Source: Nymphalis io (lineage: Eukaryota > Arthropoda > Insecta > Lepidoptera > Nymphalidae). From it: 64,000 nt of DNA. The position numbers and the translations under genes are program-made. The first letter of the stretch is position 1; every line of letters begins with the position of its first letter. Below, piece after piece: positions 37,501 to 43,310 of the stretch. The notes below the pieces were generated by a model. That model did not search any database and was not told the DNA's origin. It saw only the letters and a program-made list of their open reading frames with translations. The stretch lies in the NCBI RefSeq assembly GCF_905147045.1, contig NC_065905.1:6448001-6512000 (forward strand), read 5' to 3'.

Positions 37501-38473
37501 CTACCGCTGGTTCTTGCTGGACTTCAAGCGAGAACTCGTCTACCAGGACGTAAGTATCTGAAATGACTTCTGTGTTCTACGGATCGCTCGTCTTTAGGTC
37601 TTTATTTATTTTCAGTAATATAATTACGATTGTAAAAGGAAATAGGTTGATATAGTTTAAATTAAATAGTATATAATTTGATTTAATCAAGATCAAAATC
37701 TCTAAACAAAAACAATTATATGGAAATTCATGTCCTGCAATGTATAATATAATTATATATTTTATACTCTAAGCGTTAAGTGCACAGAAAAAAGAAAATT
37801 CGAGAAAGCAAAGATGAGCAAACTGCAAAACATTTACGTTAAATATTTTTTTAACGTCATCATACTACGCTACTTTATATATTATAACTCTCTTGTACAT
37901 TATAAATTTTTGGTATTTAAATATTAAAAAGTTTTGGTAATATAATATAAAACTTAATATTGCTTGTCTTGTGAAAGGTTTTCTCGGCCTGGGAGTTGAT
38001 ATGGGTGGCGCGTCACGTGGCCTCCGAGCATATGGTGTTGTTCATTGCGCTCGCTCTCCTCGAGACCTATCGTGACGTCATACTCGCGAACGCCATGGAC
38101 TTCACCGACATCATCAAGTTCTTCAACGGTATGTATATTCAATGGTCAAAAATCATATACAAACAATGATTTTTATCCGAATATTAGCACCGCTGAATTT
38201 TCACGCGCATTTAAAATAATTAATCATTCATTGATAGATTGATTCATTGATAGAGGATGAAAATTTTCCTACCTAACCTAACCTACATCGGTGCATTGTG
38301 ATGGAATAAACTCATACTTTTTCTTAAATGGATATATACATACCATTTTACTAAACTTGTAAACAATTTTTTATTTTATTTCAGAAATGGCAGAGCGTCA
38401 CGACGCTTCCGCCGTGTTATCTCTCGCTAGGGACTTAGTCCTCCAAGTTCAAACTCTAATCGAAAATAAATAA
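10977..38473 (+). CDS. SGSM: Small G-protein signalling modulator (RUN + TBC Rab-GAP), 19 exons, 5' end missing
   Basis: Spliced CDS, each exon listed separately. The product is a Rab-family GTPase-activating protein of the SGSM1/2 (RUTBC) type, expected to act on membrane-trafficking Rabs in the cytoplasm. Joined exons give 3138 nt, 1045 residues plus TAA, with all 18 junctions in frame. Numbering from the first visible codon: the end of the RUN domain is at about 1-130, and a PH-like region around 190-340 contains SLHQ and IKWTPNQLMNG. Serine/proline-rich linkers follow. The TBC domain starts near 490 (IVYYGG, WPFLLG) and is split by a long acidic insert (about 600-820). The arginine finger is R842 in IEKDVQR and the glutamine finger is Q876 in GYMQG, so the catalytic pair is intact. 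The C-terminus ends VQTLIENK, as in the vertebrate proteins from memory. The initiator and the first half of RUN are not in the readable sequence. Confidence 0.93.
11295..11460 (-). mobile_element. SINE-B fragment, degenerate
   Basis: It carries decayed family blocks on the minus strand (ACTGCTGG, TTTTCATCCGATATAT, GATGTTTTCCTTCAAC, GAGATGAATT). The tRNA-like head is missing. Confidence 0.6.
13440..13580. repeat. TA microsatellite with inverted-repeat hairpin
   Basis: A TA run is followed by an inverted repeat at 13480..13580. The outer arms are AAAATAGTTACCTACTATAT and its complement, each about 28 bp, around a TA-rich centre. This looks like a small foldback MITE, or a TA microsatellite flanked by a self-complementary segment. 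Confidence 0.75.
13612..13710 (-). mobile_element. SINE-B 3' fragment
   Basis: Only the distal body is present, with ACCACTGCTGGACAAA, TTTGGAGCAATGCGGGTTGG and ACATGTGAC. Confidence 0.6.
13745..14004 (-). mobile_element. SINE-A copy, degenerate
   Basis: The minus-strand SINE-A keeps GGCCACCTGATACTAAGTGG at the tail side and CCCTACCACCA at its head. The middle is diverged and short ORFs across it are spurious. Confidence 0.8.
14332..15582 (-). mobile_element. Mariner transposon, complete ends, dead transposase
   Basis: The inverted ends are TGAAATTGGCGTTTT at 14334 and the matching AAAACGCTAATTTCA ending 15580, flanked by TA target duplications at 14332-14333 and 15581-15582. The element is 1247 bp, a normal mariner length. 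Minus-strand translation shows mariner blocks: an N-terminal part near 15289-15420 (MKYRYICEYEFYRGTSAAET), ITCDEK with the first catalytic Asp, FWWTSTGVVHHSFLKSGQT, LLLHDNARPHTAQQT with the second Asp, and PDLAPTDYHFFR with the third. Several stops (for example TGA where Trp and Arg codons are expected) and frameshifts break the gene. It sits inside SGSM intron 1, in antisense. Confidence 0.9.
15612..15889 (-). mobile_element. SINE-A copy
   Basis: A poly(T)-rich start at 15612 is the tail. The body is well aligned, including GGCCACCTGATGGTAAGTGG, and it ends at the head CTACCACCA. It starts about 30 bases beyond the mariner right end. Confidence 0.85.
16368..16556 (+). repeat. Lepidopteran interspersed repeat (CCCGCGAC...CGCGYG type)
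   Basis: It starts TAACTAGTCTTCGCCCGCGA and ends AACAAACAAACTCACTTTC plus a short AT tail with GTAAGGATA. I recognise the pattern as a very common interspersed repeat in moth and butterfly DNA but cannot name it with confidence. A related piece is at 53113..53400. Confidence 0.55.
16625..17310 (-). mobile_element. LINE 3' end (RTE-like), with decayed reverse-transcriptase C-terminus
   Basis: A minus-strand reading frame at 17009..17296 contains PITLNGVPLKVVQEYVYLGQ, then RIQLGWAVYRKLGQVFSSQI and a terminal VLPVITYGAET. This is the typical region just after the RT catalytic core in RTE-type LINEs. The frame continues, broken by stops and shifts, towards 16690, and the element ends in an ATG microsatellite (CATCATCATCA on the plus strand at about 16637), which suits RTE tails. 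It is truncated on its 5' side. The clade is inferred from recalled protein similarity. Confidence 0.75.
17666..18016 (+). mobile_element. LINE 3' end copy 1 (RT C-terminal tail and poly(A))
   Basis: One frame reads TSKKWNSLPAHVFPSSYNPG then SFKRGVKRHLAGRQ, the usual C-terminal tail of Jockey/CR1-type LINE polyproteins. It is followed by a short 3' UTR and a poly(A) of about 16 at 18001. A second, very similar copy lies at 42969..43310, outside the gene. Confidence 0.75.
18120..18215 (+). mobile_element. Possible SINE-A remnant
   Basis: A short, diverged stretch has GGGTGAGTGATCTAATGTAA followed by TTACAGGTAAAAATACATTA and a degraded GGTCGGCAGCGCATAGACAA. Only block order supports the call. 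Confidence 0.35.
20168..20467 (+). mobile_element. SINE-A copy, full length
   Basis: It runs from ACTGGTGGTAGGGCTTTG to a poly(A) of 18 bases, with intact internal blocks. It is one of the youngest-looking copies and a good family reference. Confidence 0.92.
20500..20650 (-). mobile_element. SINE-C fragment
   Basis: It has the diverged SINE-C body with GGTCGTGGTCAG, CCTCCCATCGGATTGTGAAA and GGCTGAAATCGGATATCATC. The tRNA-like head is absent. It abuts the SINE-A at 20168. Confidence 0.55.
20860..21030 (+). mobile_element. SINE-B, head truncated, degenerate
   Basis: It carries the family blocks ATTCATCTCGTG, CATGTGTCGATGAAATTCTG, AGGCTCCAAACC and CCCAGCAGTGGGACGTTAAT. The tRNA-like head is missing. 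Confidence 0.7.
21031..22370. other. Non-coding intronic stretch
   Basis: No exon, RNA gene or repeat is recognised. Confidence 0.5.
22371..22590 (-). mobile_element. Probable retrotransposon ORF fragment
   Basis: A minus-strand frame (22587 down to about 22400) reads ETSGCWGSDALSLIREIGCR, then GSHLAQRLSIAIHRGNAACI. The block AQRLSIAIHRGNA resembles a conserved segment I recall near the C-terminus of retroelement polyproteins in many animals. Base composition is much more GC-rich than the flanks, as expected for inserted coding sequence. The exact element type is not established. Confidence 0.5.
23225..23444 (+). CDS. SGSM: SGSM visible exon 2 (RUN domain core)
   Basis: Acceptor TCGTCCCAG, donor GTAAGG. 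It encodes YLWIRIALFERQLAKIIEHL, YYEREALVADPDYG, LLVGPCALEYSKAK and WSDPPADEL. This is the strongest RUN-domain segment in the gene. It leaves phase 0. Confidence 0.95.
23530..23700 (-). mobile_element. Possible SINE-A remnant
   Basis: A weak minus-strand similarity is ordered as in SINE-A (AGCAGATGGGCTAGCTAATT, AATATTAACCATTTC, GGAATTAGGATGTTACGTTT). It is highly decayed. Confidence 0.35.
23956..24073 (+). CDS. SGSM: SGSM visible exon 3
   Basis: It starts VQRHRM and continues TPPSVRRPILNFRRSLNASS. It links RUN to the PH-like region. Acceptor TTTCGAAG, donor GTTAAT (a weaker donor). It leaves phase 1. Confidence 0.88.
24790..24850 (+). mobile_element. SINE-B tail fragment
   Basis: About 60 bases match the distal end of SINE-B in diverged form (CTGAGAGATGGAGACTTTTG, CCCAATAGTGGAACATTACT, GTTAC). 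Confidence 0.45.
25043..25149 (+). CDS. SGSM: SGSM visible exon 4
   Basis: It encodes YVESLHQNSRATLLYGKNNV, a block conserved in SGSM proteins just before the PH-like domain. Acceptor AAATTATACAG, donor GTAAGT. It leaves phase 0. Confidence 0.93.
25230..25420 (-). mobile_element. Possible SINE-A remnant
   Basis: The minus-strand order of decayed SINE-A blocks includes TAGCTCATTCAACCTTCAAA and CTGTACACAGTAAT. Both ends are lost. Confidence 0.4.
25511..25548. repeat. Perfect 16-bp hairpin
   Basis: ATTAAGAAGTATAACG is followed after six bases by its exact reverse complement. It lies in the intron between SGSM exons 4 and 5. Confidence 0.85.
25575..25860 (-). mobile_element. SINE-C copy, degenerate
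   Basis: The minus-strand body blocks are AGGGAGACTAGCTCACAACT, ATAATCCGATGGGACAGCAA and TTTTTACTGGCTAGGGA, followed by a remnant of the tRNA-like head. It ends about 20 bases before SGSM exon 5. Confidence 0.65.
25884..26008 (+). CDS. SGSM: SGSM visible exon 5 (PH-like region)
   Basis: It encodes KDVEEPMAGYLSLHQ and VIKWTPNQLMNG, the start of the PH-like small-G-protein-binding region. Acceptor AAATTTTAG, donor GTATAA. It leaves phase 2. Confidence 0.94.
26762..27058 (+). mobile_element. SINE-A copy, full length
   Basis: It runs from ACTGGTGGTAGAGCTTTG to TCTATAAAAAAAAAAAA, in the sense orientation relative to SGSM, inside the intron between exons 5 and 6. Confidence 0.92.
27469..27605 (+). 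CDS. SGSM: SGSM visible exon 6 (PH-like region)
   Basis: It encodes VYWAMSLQVCVWEVVYVHVH, then LVGQDGVQRPPIHFPK. These are conserved SGSM blocks. Acceptor AAATTTTCAG, donor GTTTGC. It leaves phase 1. Confidence 0.94.
28123..28169. repeat. 47-base perfect palindrome
   Basis: 23-bp arms starting CTTTATAAAATGTACTTAAA are separated by a single base. It lies in an SGSM intron. Confidence 0.9.
28300..28520 (+). mobile_element. SINE-D copy (tRNA-like)
   Basis: The head is tRNA-like, with GGTTGGTGGATGCTTGCC and a B-box region GAGTTCGATTCCCACCC. The body runs through AACATGTCTGTTTG, TAAGTATGTATTTACAAAAT and GATCAGATGGCCGTGTGTGA to an AT-rich end. An antisense copy, split by another SINE, lies at 35730..36260. 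Confidence 0.75.
28780..28877 (+). CDS. SGSM: SGSM visible exon 7
   Basis: It encodes GGHLLSFLSSLETGLLPHGQ then LDPPLWSQRGTGK, the end of the PH-like region. Acceptor CCTTTTGTAG, donor GTTAAG. It leaves phase 0. Confidence 0.95.
28963..29101 (+). CDS. SGSM: SGSM visible exon 8
   Basis: It encodes VFGRGKVRRQPLPS and DYVFRIVNNAITDRE. The short intron before it is 85 bases. It leaves phase 1. Confidence 0.92.
29375..29550 (+). CDS. SGSM: SGSM visible exon 9 (GC-rich disordered linker)
   Basis: Acceptor CGTCCCCAG, donor GTGAGA. The frame set by exon 8 gives AMRHSLLERAVQSPPRTPRR then serine/threonine-rich and alanine/proline-rich sequence ending NPIVEE. Base composition is strongly GC-rich with many CG dinucleotides, in contrast to the AT-rich introns. 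ORFs in other frames and on the minus strand are shadows of this exon. Confidence 0.88.
29588..29793 (-). mobile_element. SINE-B copy, degenerate
   Basis: It has minus-strand family blocks (AAGGCCTCTCC, CCACCACGTTGCTCTAATG, GATGTTTTCCTTCAG) and the head complement CGGCCATCTTGGCT at its right end. Confidence 0.7.
30385..30529 (+). CDS. SGSM: SGSM visible exon 10
   Basis: Acceptor TATTACTTTTAG, donor GTAAGA. It encodes VASIELVCSTMRRQIISRAF and YGWLAYCRHLSTVRTHLSGL. The TMRRQIISRAFYGW block is diagnostic of SGSM1/2. The acceptor at 30384 is preferred over a later AG because only it keeps this frame. It leaves phase 1. Confidence 0.95.
30869..31028 (+). CDS. SGSM: SGSM visible exon 11 (TBC domain start)
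   Basis: It encodes DGIETGLTEELWRSMMDNRG, then VYRIVYYGGVQHDIRREVWP and FLLGYYE, the first helices of the TBC domain. Acceptor TATTCCAG, donor GTAAGT. It leaves phase 2. Confidence 0.96.
31226..31418 (+). CDS. SGSM: SGSM visible exon 12 (TBC domain)
   Basis: It encodes FGSTAEERIEQDVNYRRQYE and MSEWLCVEAIVRQRDREATA, then leads into the variable insert. Acceptor TTTTTAG, donor GTGAGC. It leaves phase 0. Longer ORFs that read past the donor are intronic. Confidence 0.95.
31682..32210 (+). CDS. SGSM: SGSM visible exon 13 (acidic insert in TBC domain)
   Basis: The longest exon (529 nt). It encodes a low-complexity, acidic and serine-rich stretch with LGDLDDDDEVYIKSV, IAEIKRLAEGFVQKGEGRG and NPSVDLAPSGSPASAG. 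It interrupts the TBC domain between its first helices and the arginine finger, as in vertebrate SGSM proteins, where this insert is also long and poorly conserved. Acceptor ACTTTTAACAG, donor GTAAAC. It leaves phase 1. Confidence 0.93.
32306..32455 (-). mobile_element. SINE-B copy, head truncated
   Basis: It has the intact 3' part of SINE-B on the minus strand (GTAACAGTAACAGCC tail, CCACTGCTGTGCTAAGGCC, CACGCTGCTCCAATGCGGG), stopping at GAAATTAGACA. Confidence 0.85.
32870..33665 (+). mobile_element. LINE 3' fragment with RT C-terminal region (CR1/Jockey-like)
   Basis: Plus-strand translation, with one or more stops and a frame change near 32920, reads IIKKASKLSGFINRQLKIFK, then ILEYCCVVWSPRYQVHINRL and RKINDIVFLYKLIHGLIDSS. 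This is the region after the RT core in Jockey/CR1 LINEs (the EYCCVVWSP block is typical). It ends in an A-rich tail near 33655. It is 5' truncated and defective, and lies in the intron between SGSM exons 13 and 14. Confidence 0.78.
33933..34087 (+). CDS. SGSM: SGSM visible exon 14 (GC-rich disordered linker)
   Basis: Acceptor TTGTGTCCGCAG, donor GTGAGT. It encodes ANASPARSPLGVVREESQSA and a serine/proline/alanine-rich remainder ending NGGVYS. It is strongly GC-rich like exon 9, and leaves phase 0. ORFs through it in other frames are shadows. Confidence 0.88.
34101..34399 (+). mobile_element. SINE-A copy 13 bases after a splice donor
   Basis: A near full-length SINE-A ends in TATAAAAAAAA. 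The sequence before it (AGTTGATTCA, 34091-34100) is approximately repeated after the tail (AGTTGATGTTCA from 34399), which looks like a slightly decayed target-site duplication starting at base +4 of the SGSM exon 14 donor. One copy has a small insertion inside (TTTTTAAACAGGCAC). Confidence 0.85.
34717..34841 (+). CDS. SGSM: SGSM visible exon 15 (TBC arginine finger)
   Basis: It encodes NELVESFALNLHRIEKDVQR then CDRNYPFFTDENLDKLRNIM. IEKDVQR is the IxxDxxR arginine-finger motif of TBC Rab-GAPs. Acceptor TTGTTTCAG, donor GTGAGT. It leaves phase 2. Confidence 0.97.
34856..35155 (-). mobile_element. SINE-B copy with clear target-site duplication at a splice donor
   Basis: The minus-strand SINE-B is near full length. 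The 13-mer TGAGTATCATTAC occurs at 34843-34855 and again at 35156-35168, directly bordering the element. The first copy starts at base +2 of the SGSM exon 15 donor. Confidence 0.92.
35730..36260 (-). mobile_element. SINE-D copy split by a SINE-A
   Basis: The antisense SINE-D is interrupted: the distal part (CACACACAGCCATCTGATCC) lies left of 35825 and the rest lies right of 36114 (GTAAATACATACTTATATAG, GACAGACATTTGCATGCATG in complement, B-box region GGTGGGAAACGAACCCACAA). The inserted element is the SINE-A at 35825..36114, so this family was inserted first. Confidence 0.75.
35825..36114 (-). mobile_element. SINE-A copy, full length, nested in SINE-D
   Basis: The poly(T) tail is at 35825 and the head CTACCACCAG ends at 36114. 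The sequence is well preserved. The antisense strand again shows a chance ORF. Confidence 0.92.
36577..36756 (+). CDS. SGSM: SGSM visible exon 16 (TBC glutamine finger)
   Basis: It encodes YVWEHLETGYMQGMCDLVAP then LLVIMKEEAVAHALFSRLMH and FPSGQAMDAHFADM. YMQG is the YxQG glutamine-finger motif. Acceptor TTTATAAG, donor GTAACT. It leaves phase 2. Confidence 0.97.
36821..37066. mobile_element. Foldback (hairpin) MITE in SGSM intron
   Basis: The termini TCGATGGCAGCAAAGTAGAT and the complementary ATCTACTTTGCTGCTATCGA match except for one base. Pairing continues through AAAGCAC and AAAAATAAGAT blocks to an AT-rich centre, so the 246-base element can fold almost end to end. No coding capacity. 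TTA lies near both edges, but I am not sure of the target duplication. Confidence 0.8.
37423..37549 (+). CDS. SGSM: SGSM visible exon 17 (TBC domain)
   Basis: It encodes SLIQILDCELYELMHAHGDY then THFYFCYRWFLLDFKRELVY. The FYFCYRWFLLDFKRE block is among the most conserved in the family. Acceptor ATATTTTAG, donor GTAAGT. It leaves phase 0. Confidence 0.97.
37978..38128 (+). CDS. SGSM: SGSM visible exon 18 (TBC domain)
   Basis: It encodes VFSAWELIWVARHVASEHMV then LFIALALLETYRDVILANAM and DFTDIIKFFNG. Acceptor TTGTGAAAG, donor GTATGT. It leaves phase 1. Confidence 0.97.
38385..38473 (+). CDS. SGSM: SGSM last exon and stop
   Basis: It encodes EMAERHDASAVLSLARDLVL then QVQTLIENK and TAA. Acceptor TTTATTTCAG. 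The stop overlaps an AATAAA hexamer. The real 3' UTR end is not determined and may include the SINE-B that begins 288 bases downstream. Confidence 0.97.
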
Positions 38474-38761
38474 AGTTCAAAATGTAATGACGTTCGCATC
38501 TCATTAAAATAGTGATACATAGGTCACGGTTCATAGAACGAAATTTTCGAAGGCTAGGTCCTGTTAGACTTATCGTAAATAACGGATAGGCAATTCTACT
38601 GTTACCATGTACTAGACGATTCCAAATGTTCGATGTGACAACGTGTATTTCTAATATTACATACTATTTAGTCTTAAAACGGTTTCATAAGGCGCAGTGC
38701 ACATTGCTGAGAGTAAATGTCTTTATTAACTTACAATTATAAAGTATAAATTATTTTTAAG

Positions 38762-39075
38762 AGCCGAGATGGCCCAGTGGTAAGAACGCGTGAATCTTAA
38801 CCGATGATCGTGGGTTCAAACCCGGGCAAGCACCACTGAATTTTCATGTGCTTAATTTGTGATTATAATTCATCTCGTGCTTAACGGTGAAGGAAAACAT
38901 CGTGAGGAAACCTGCATGTGTCTAATTTCACTGAAATTCTGCCACATGTGTATTCCACCAACCCGCATTGGAGCAGCGTGGTGGAATAAGCTCCAAACCT
39001 TCTCCTCAAAAAGAGGAGAGGAGGCCTTTAGCCCAGCAGTGGGACATTCACAGGCTGTTACGGTTACGGTTATAA
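38762..39075 (+). mobile_element. SINE-B copy, full length
   Basis: It runs from GCCGAGATGGCCCAGTGGTA (A-box region) through B-box GGTTCAAACCC and the body to a GTTACGGTTACGG tail. It is well preserved, in the sense orientation close downstream of the SGSM stop. Confidence 0.92.
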
Positions 39076-39383
39076 AGTATTTTTGTGTGTTCTGATATTT
39101 TATGAGTTCAAATTTTGACGAATCTCTTATGTTTTGAAGTCAACAGATTTTAAGAAGGAGACTTATGTAGTGTGCGTGTTTGTATGTATGTATGGGTGTA
39201 TGTGTGTAGGTATGTTTATTTGACAACAAATAATGTTATCACTTCAAATAAGTTTTAATTATGACGCATTCTAAAAGTATTTTTTCTACGCGCTCTTATA
39301 AATATTGATAAATTCGGTTTGTGATTAAGAATGAGGCGTTCGTTCTATATCCGATTTTTTAAGTAATGTATTAGGTCCTCACA

Positions 39384-40408
39384 TATGAAATTGGTGTTTT
39401 GTACGGGAGCAATATAAAGTCAATTTTTCGTTGTAAAATAATTTAATTAATCAAAGTATGCACCGTTGTTATATATGCACTTTTGCCATTTCATAGGTAG
39501 TTCATTGATCCCTTTACTAAAAAAACCATGGGGGCGAGAATCAATAAAGTTTTTAAAGGCGGTTTGGACTGCCGCATCGGAGTTGAATTTATTTAATAGA
39601 AATCTGCCGTAATAGTTTGGCCAGATTTTAAAAAGCTGTAGTGAACGACACCGGTGCTAGTCCACCAAACACTCACAAGCAACTTTTTTTGAGTCAATTT
39701 TCGCTTAGGGCAGGATTTGGCTGGGTCTCCAGGGTTCAGTCATTGCGACGAGCGCTTCTGATTATCGTACGGTATCCACTTTTCATCACAAGTAATGATC
39801 TGATTTAAAATCCCTTCATTATTGTGTCGGTTGAGCAAAGTAACACAGCAGTCGACGCGTGTTTGCAAGTTCGATTCACTCAATTCATGAGGTACCCATC
39901 GTTCAAGTTTTTTTACTTTCCCGATTCAAGTGGATTAATACAGTTATCACTTACCTCGAAGCCTGCAGCTATCTCTGAAATGCTTTGTAATGGATCCGCT
40001 TCCACAATAGCCTTTAATTCTTCATTTTCCACTTTGGTCTCCGGCCGTCCACGGGGTTGGTTCTGAAAATTGAAATTTCCAGAACGAAAACGTTGAAACC
40101 AAAAACGTACCGTGCTTTCTTTTGCGACACCAGCGTCGTACACATCATTAATCCTTCAAACTGTTTCTGCAGCACTGGTGTCACGGTAGAACTCGTAATC
40201 GTAAATATTACCGATATTTCATGTTTTCCATTATGCGGTAATAAGCGACGCCAGAGAAAAAAATTATGAGGAAAAAACAAATGAATGACTGTTTTCAAAA
40301 CTCAAATGTACCAGCTAAATGAATTTATAAATTTGAATTTGGAATTCTTAACCAAAGAGGAGATATTTCAGATCGAAGTGCTCAGTACGACAAAACGCTA
40401 ATTTCATA
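39384..40408 (-). mobile_element. Mariner transposon, internally deleted copy
   Basis: It has the same inverted ends (TGAAATTGGTGTTTT at 39386, AAAACGCTAATTTCA ending 40406) and TA duplications as the copy at 14332..15582, but is only 1021 bp. About 230 bases are missing at about 39590: the segment that in the other copy carries LLLHDNARPH and PTDYHFF, that is, the second and third catalytic Asp. Remaining fragments (ESTVRFWFQRFRSGNF, QPRGRPETK, EADPLQSISEIAAGFEVSD) are clear mariner N-terminal DNA-binding sequence. It is non-autonomous. Confidence 0.9.
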
Positions 40409-41204
40409 TGTAATATTATGTGACAGCCATATGATCATAAACGGCTTAAATAAATAGTACACATCGATTTTTTTAAAGACATATTCAAATAAATAGCTGA
40501 GACAATTCGAAATACATTATAATAACATATAACAACATTTGGGAATTTAGTAACGAACGGAAGAACAAAAATTGTTATAAATATAAAATAAAGATTGTAT
40601 TCGTTTCCATTCATTCATTCATTTCATAGTATTATTAAGTAAAAACATAACAGCCGAATACTAATCTTGTTTGCAAATTTATTTTATAAATATTTTTAAC
40701 TGGCAATGTGCACTCAGCTTAACTATAAAGAGGCAATAAAATATGTAAAATGACAACGGAAATAATTGATATTGTAATATAATATTTTGATACGAAACAT
40801 CACGAAGAAACATTAATTACTCTATATATGTATTTGAAAGTATAATATAATGAACATATTATATTTGGTATAAAAAGAAATTAACGTTTAATTTAACGAT
40901 ATTAAATTCTAAATTCAAAATCAATGAAACGAAAAATTAATTCGACAAGGTTTCGTGTTAAAGAAATTAATGTGACATATATATGACATCACTATCACTA
41001 AGGTACTAACTTAAATCTTATATATGTTATTTGTTATATTATATATTTAGGTAAAATAAACGAAACAAATAGATAACGCTTCAGGATTTTTATATGTAAA
41101 GCGTCGTCGCACCGATTCTTCGCGATTATAGTTGAAGATTTTTTAAAAAATTTGTACCTGTTAGGTTTAAAAAGGCATTCAATGTACTCCAGTACTTTGT
41201 GTAA

Positions 41205-41419
41205 TGCCCGGCTTACATTATTCCAGTCCAGCGATCTAGTCCAGTACTGGATTGCTTACTGGAAAAATGTAAACCGGCACTGGAATGAACTGAATCCAAT
41301 CCAGTTGGATCCAATCCAGTTGGATCCAATCCAGTTCATTCCAGTGCCGGTTTACATTTTTCCAGTAAGCAATCCAGTACTGGACTAGATCGCTGGACTG
41401 GAATAATGTTAACCGGGCA
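41205..41419. mobile_element. Foldback MITE with TAA target duplication
   Basis: This 215-base, nearly perfect palindrome begins TGCCCGGCTTACATTATTCC and ends with its near complement GGAATAATGTTAACCGGGCA. The arms are about 90 bases with very few mismatches, around a centre of tandem TTGGATCCAATCCAG units. TAA flanks both ends (41202-41204 and 41420-41422), which suits a PIF/Harbinger-type insertion. ORFs on both strands are mirror shadows of the palindrome. Confidence 0.88.
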
Positions 41420-41556
41420 TAACGAATACTAAACAAAGTCGCATTAAAATGATATATTATATCGTTAGTTTATTTATAATCATTTCAATACGCGAAATAT
41501 ATTTTGGCCGGCCTGAAGTTCTATCAACACAGTATAATATCACTACATATTATAAA

Positions 41557-41862
41557 GCCGAGATGGCCCAGTGGTAAGAACGCGTGAATCTTAACCGATG
41601 ATCGTAGGTTCAAACCCGGGCAAGCACCACTGAATTTTCATGTGCTAAATATGTGATTATAATTCATGTCGTGCTTTACGGTGAAGGAAAACATCGTTAG
41701 GAATCCTGCATGTGTCTAATTTGACTGAAATTCTGCCACATGTGTATTCCACCAAAACCGCATTGAGCAGCGTGGTGGAATAATCTCCAAAACCTTCTTC
41801 TCAAAAAAGGAAGAGGAGGCCTTTGCCCAACAGCGACAATCACAGGCTGTTACTTTGGTTAA
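41557..41862 (+). mobile_element. SINE-B copy, full length
   Basis: It runs from GCCGAGATGGCCCAGTGGTA to CACAGGCTGTTACTTTGG. It is slightly more diverged than the copy at 38762. Confidence 0.9.
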
Positions 41863-42968
41863 AATATGACGATGATTGTTGAAGATGATCAGAAAATGCC
41901 GACTGGGAGCTTTACTGACATGCGCCGCGTACATCAATTAGATTATTTGTATGTATATGTATTCCGATAATTTTTGCGTAGAGCCTTCTTTACATACGAA
42001 ACCAGAACGGGAGGATAAGTAAACGAATATGTATATAATGGTATAAGCCGTAATGTACTTATTCGTATCTCTACCCTCTGTTAAAACCTATTCTGCCTTT
42101 TGTTGCTCGTAACTAAATTTGCGAAACATCTCGTGACTAATATCAGACCGGTCAACTTAAATCGCGCATGTATAAAACTGTCTCACATGTAGAAACTTTC
42201 ATATGAAAACTTTAAAATATAACCTGTGATTAAAAGAAATTACGATACTATCCTAGATAATCTATTTTGTATCCATTTAAAATAAGTAATGCTCATGGAG
42301 TAATCCTCCATCTTATATTTTATAACGGCTTTATATATATTTTTTAATTAATTGAATATAAACCTTATATAAGAAGTTTCAGAAATTGGCATTGAACAAA
42401 ACTAATGGCTCTTGTAACGACTTCAGCAGTTTTTTCTTAATAAAATTAGAAAGCTTATCCTTTGTTGAGATGTAGATTTTTTGTTAAGCTCATAAAAAAG
42501 TCTTGCAAGCTTTTGGAGCGTAATTTTATAAGATTAAATTGACCTACAAACGAATTTTGAATTTAGATTGTACAGAGAAGCAGCGACAAGATAGCCGATA
42601 GAAACTGGTCTCTACTATACTGGGAGAATACTCATTGTCAGCCAGAATGAGTTAGTCTTTTAGATTCAGATTAAATTTAAATAAACTTTAATCAATTACG
42701 CTCTATCGAGCAATTTCGTGTCGTCATTTATGGGCTTAAATTATATCTGACGTTACTGCAGTATACCATCAAATATCGGTTGGTAATGTGGAGTCTATCG
42801 CAAAAATCCGCCAAGAAACTCGATAACTTTTTATTACTGTTTATTTATTATAAAATATGACGTCTTAATTATTTACTATATTTCTACATATTACGTTGAG
42901 AGATAGCAGCGCTGAGTGCTTTCTATCGACTGTATCACGGCGAGTGCTCTGAGGAATTATTCTCTCTA

Positions 42969-43310
42969 ATTCCTGCTTTCCCCTTCCTTCATAAGTCTAC
43001 GCGTGCTGGATCTCGATGTCACCGCCTAACTGTGACATCAATTCCATCGCGCACAAAGAAATTTGGCAACTCCTTTCTTTGTCGCACTTCCAAAAAATGG
43101 AATTCCTTACCAGCTTACGTGTTCACCTCCCCTTACAACCCGGGTTCCTTCAAACGAGGCGTGAAGAGGCATCTTGCGGGCCGGCAAGGCGGGGACGGTG
43201 AGTACAGAACATTCTTCTTGACTGTACTGGCCGTCGTCGCGTTTGGACTCTACTACCACTTACCATCAGGTGGAGTAGATTCATTTGCCATCCCGGCGAA
43301 TATAAATATA
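42969..43310 (+). mobile_element. LINE 3' end copy 2
   Basis: It is very similar to 17666..18016 over its whole length. One frame gives TSKKWNSLPAYVFTSPYNPG then SFKRGVKRHLAGRQ, the LINE C-terminal tail. It ends in a TATA-rich rather than a pure poly(A) tail. Confidence 0.75.

Noticed and set aside
38272..38285. CCTAACCTAACCTA, an interstitial insect telomere repeat
   Set aside because: Fewer than three TTAGG units. Short matches like this (also near 3717 and 48777) are expected by chance.
41152..41436. ORFs with PIQLDPIQLDPIQ repeats on both strands
   Set aside because: They are mirror readings of the palindromic MITE at 41205..41419.
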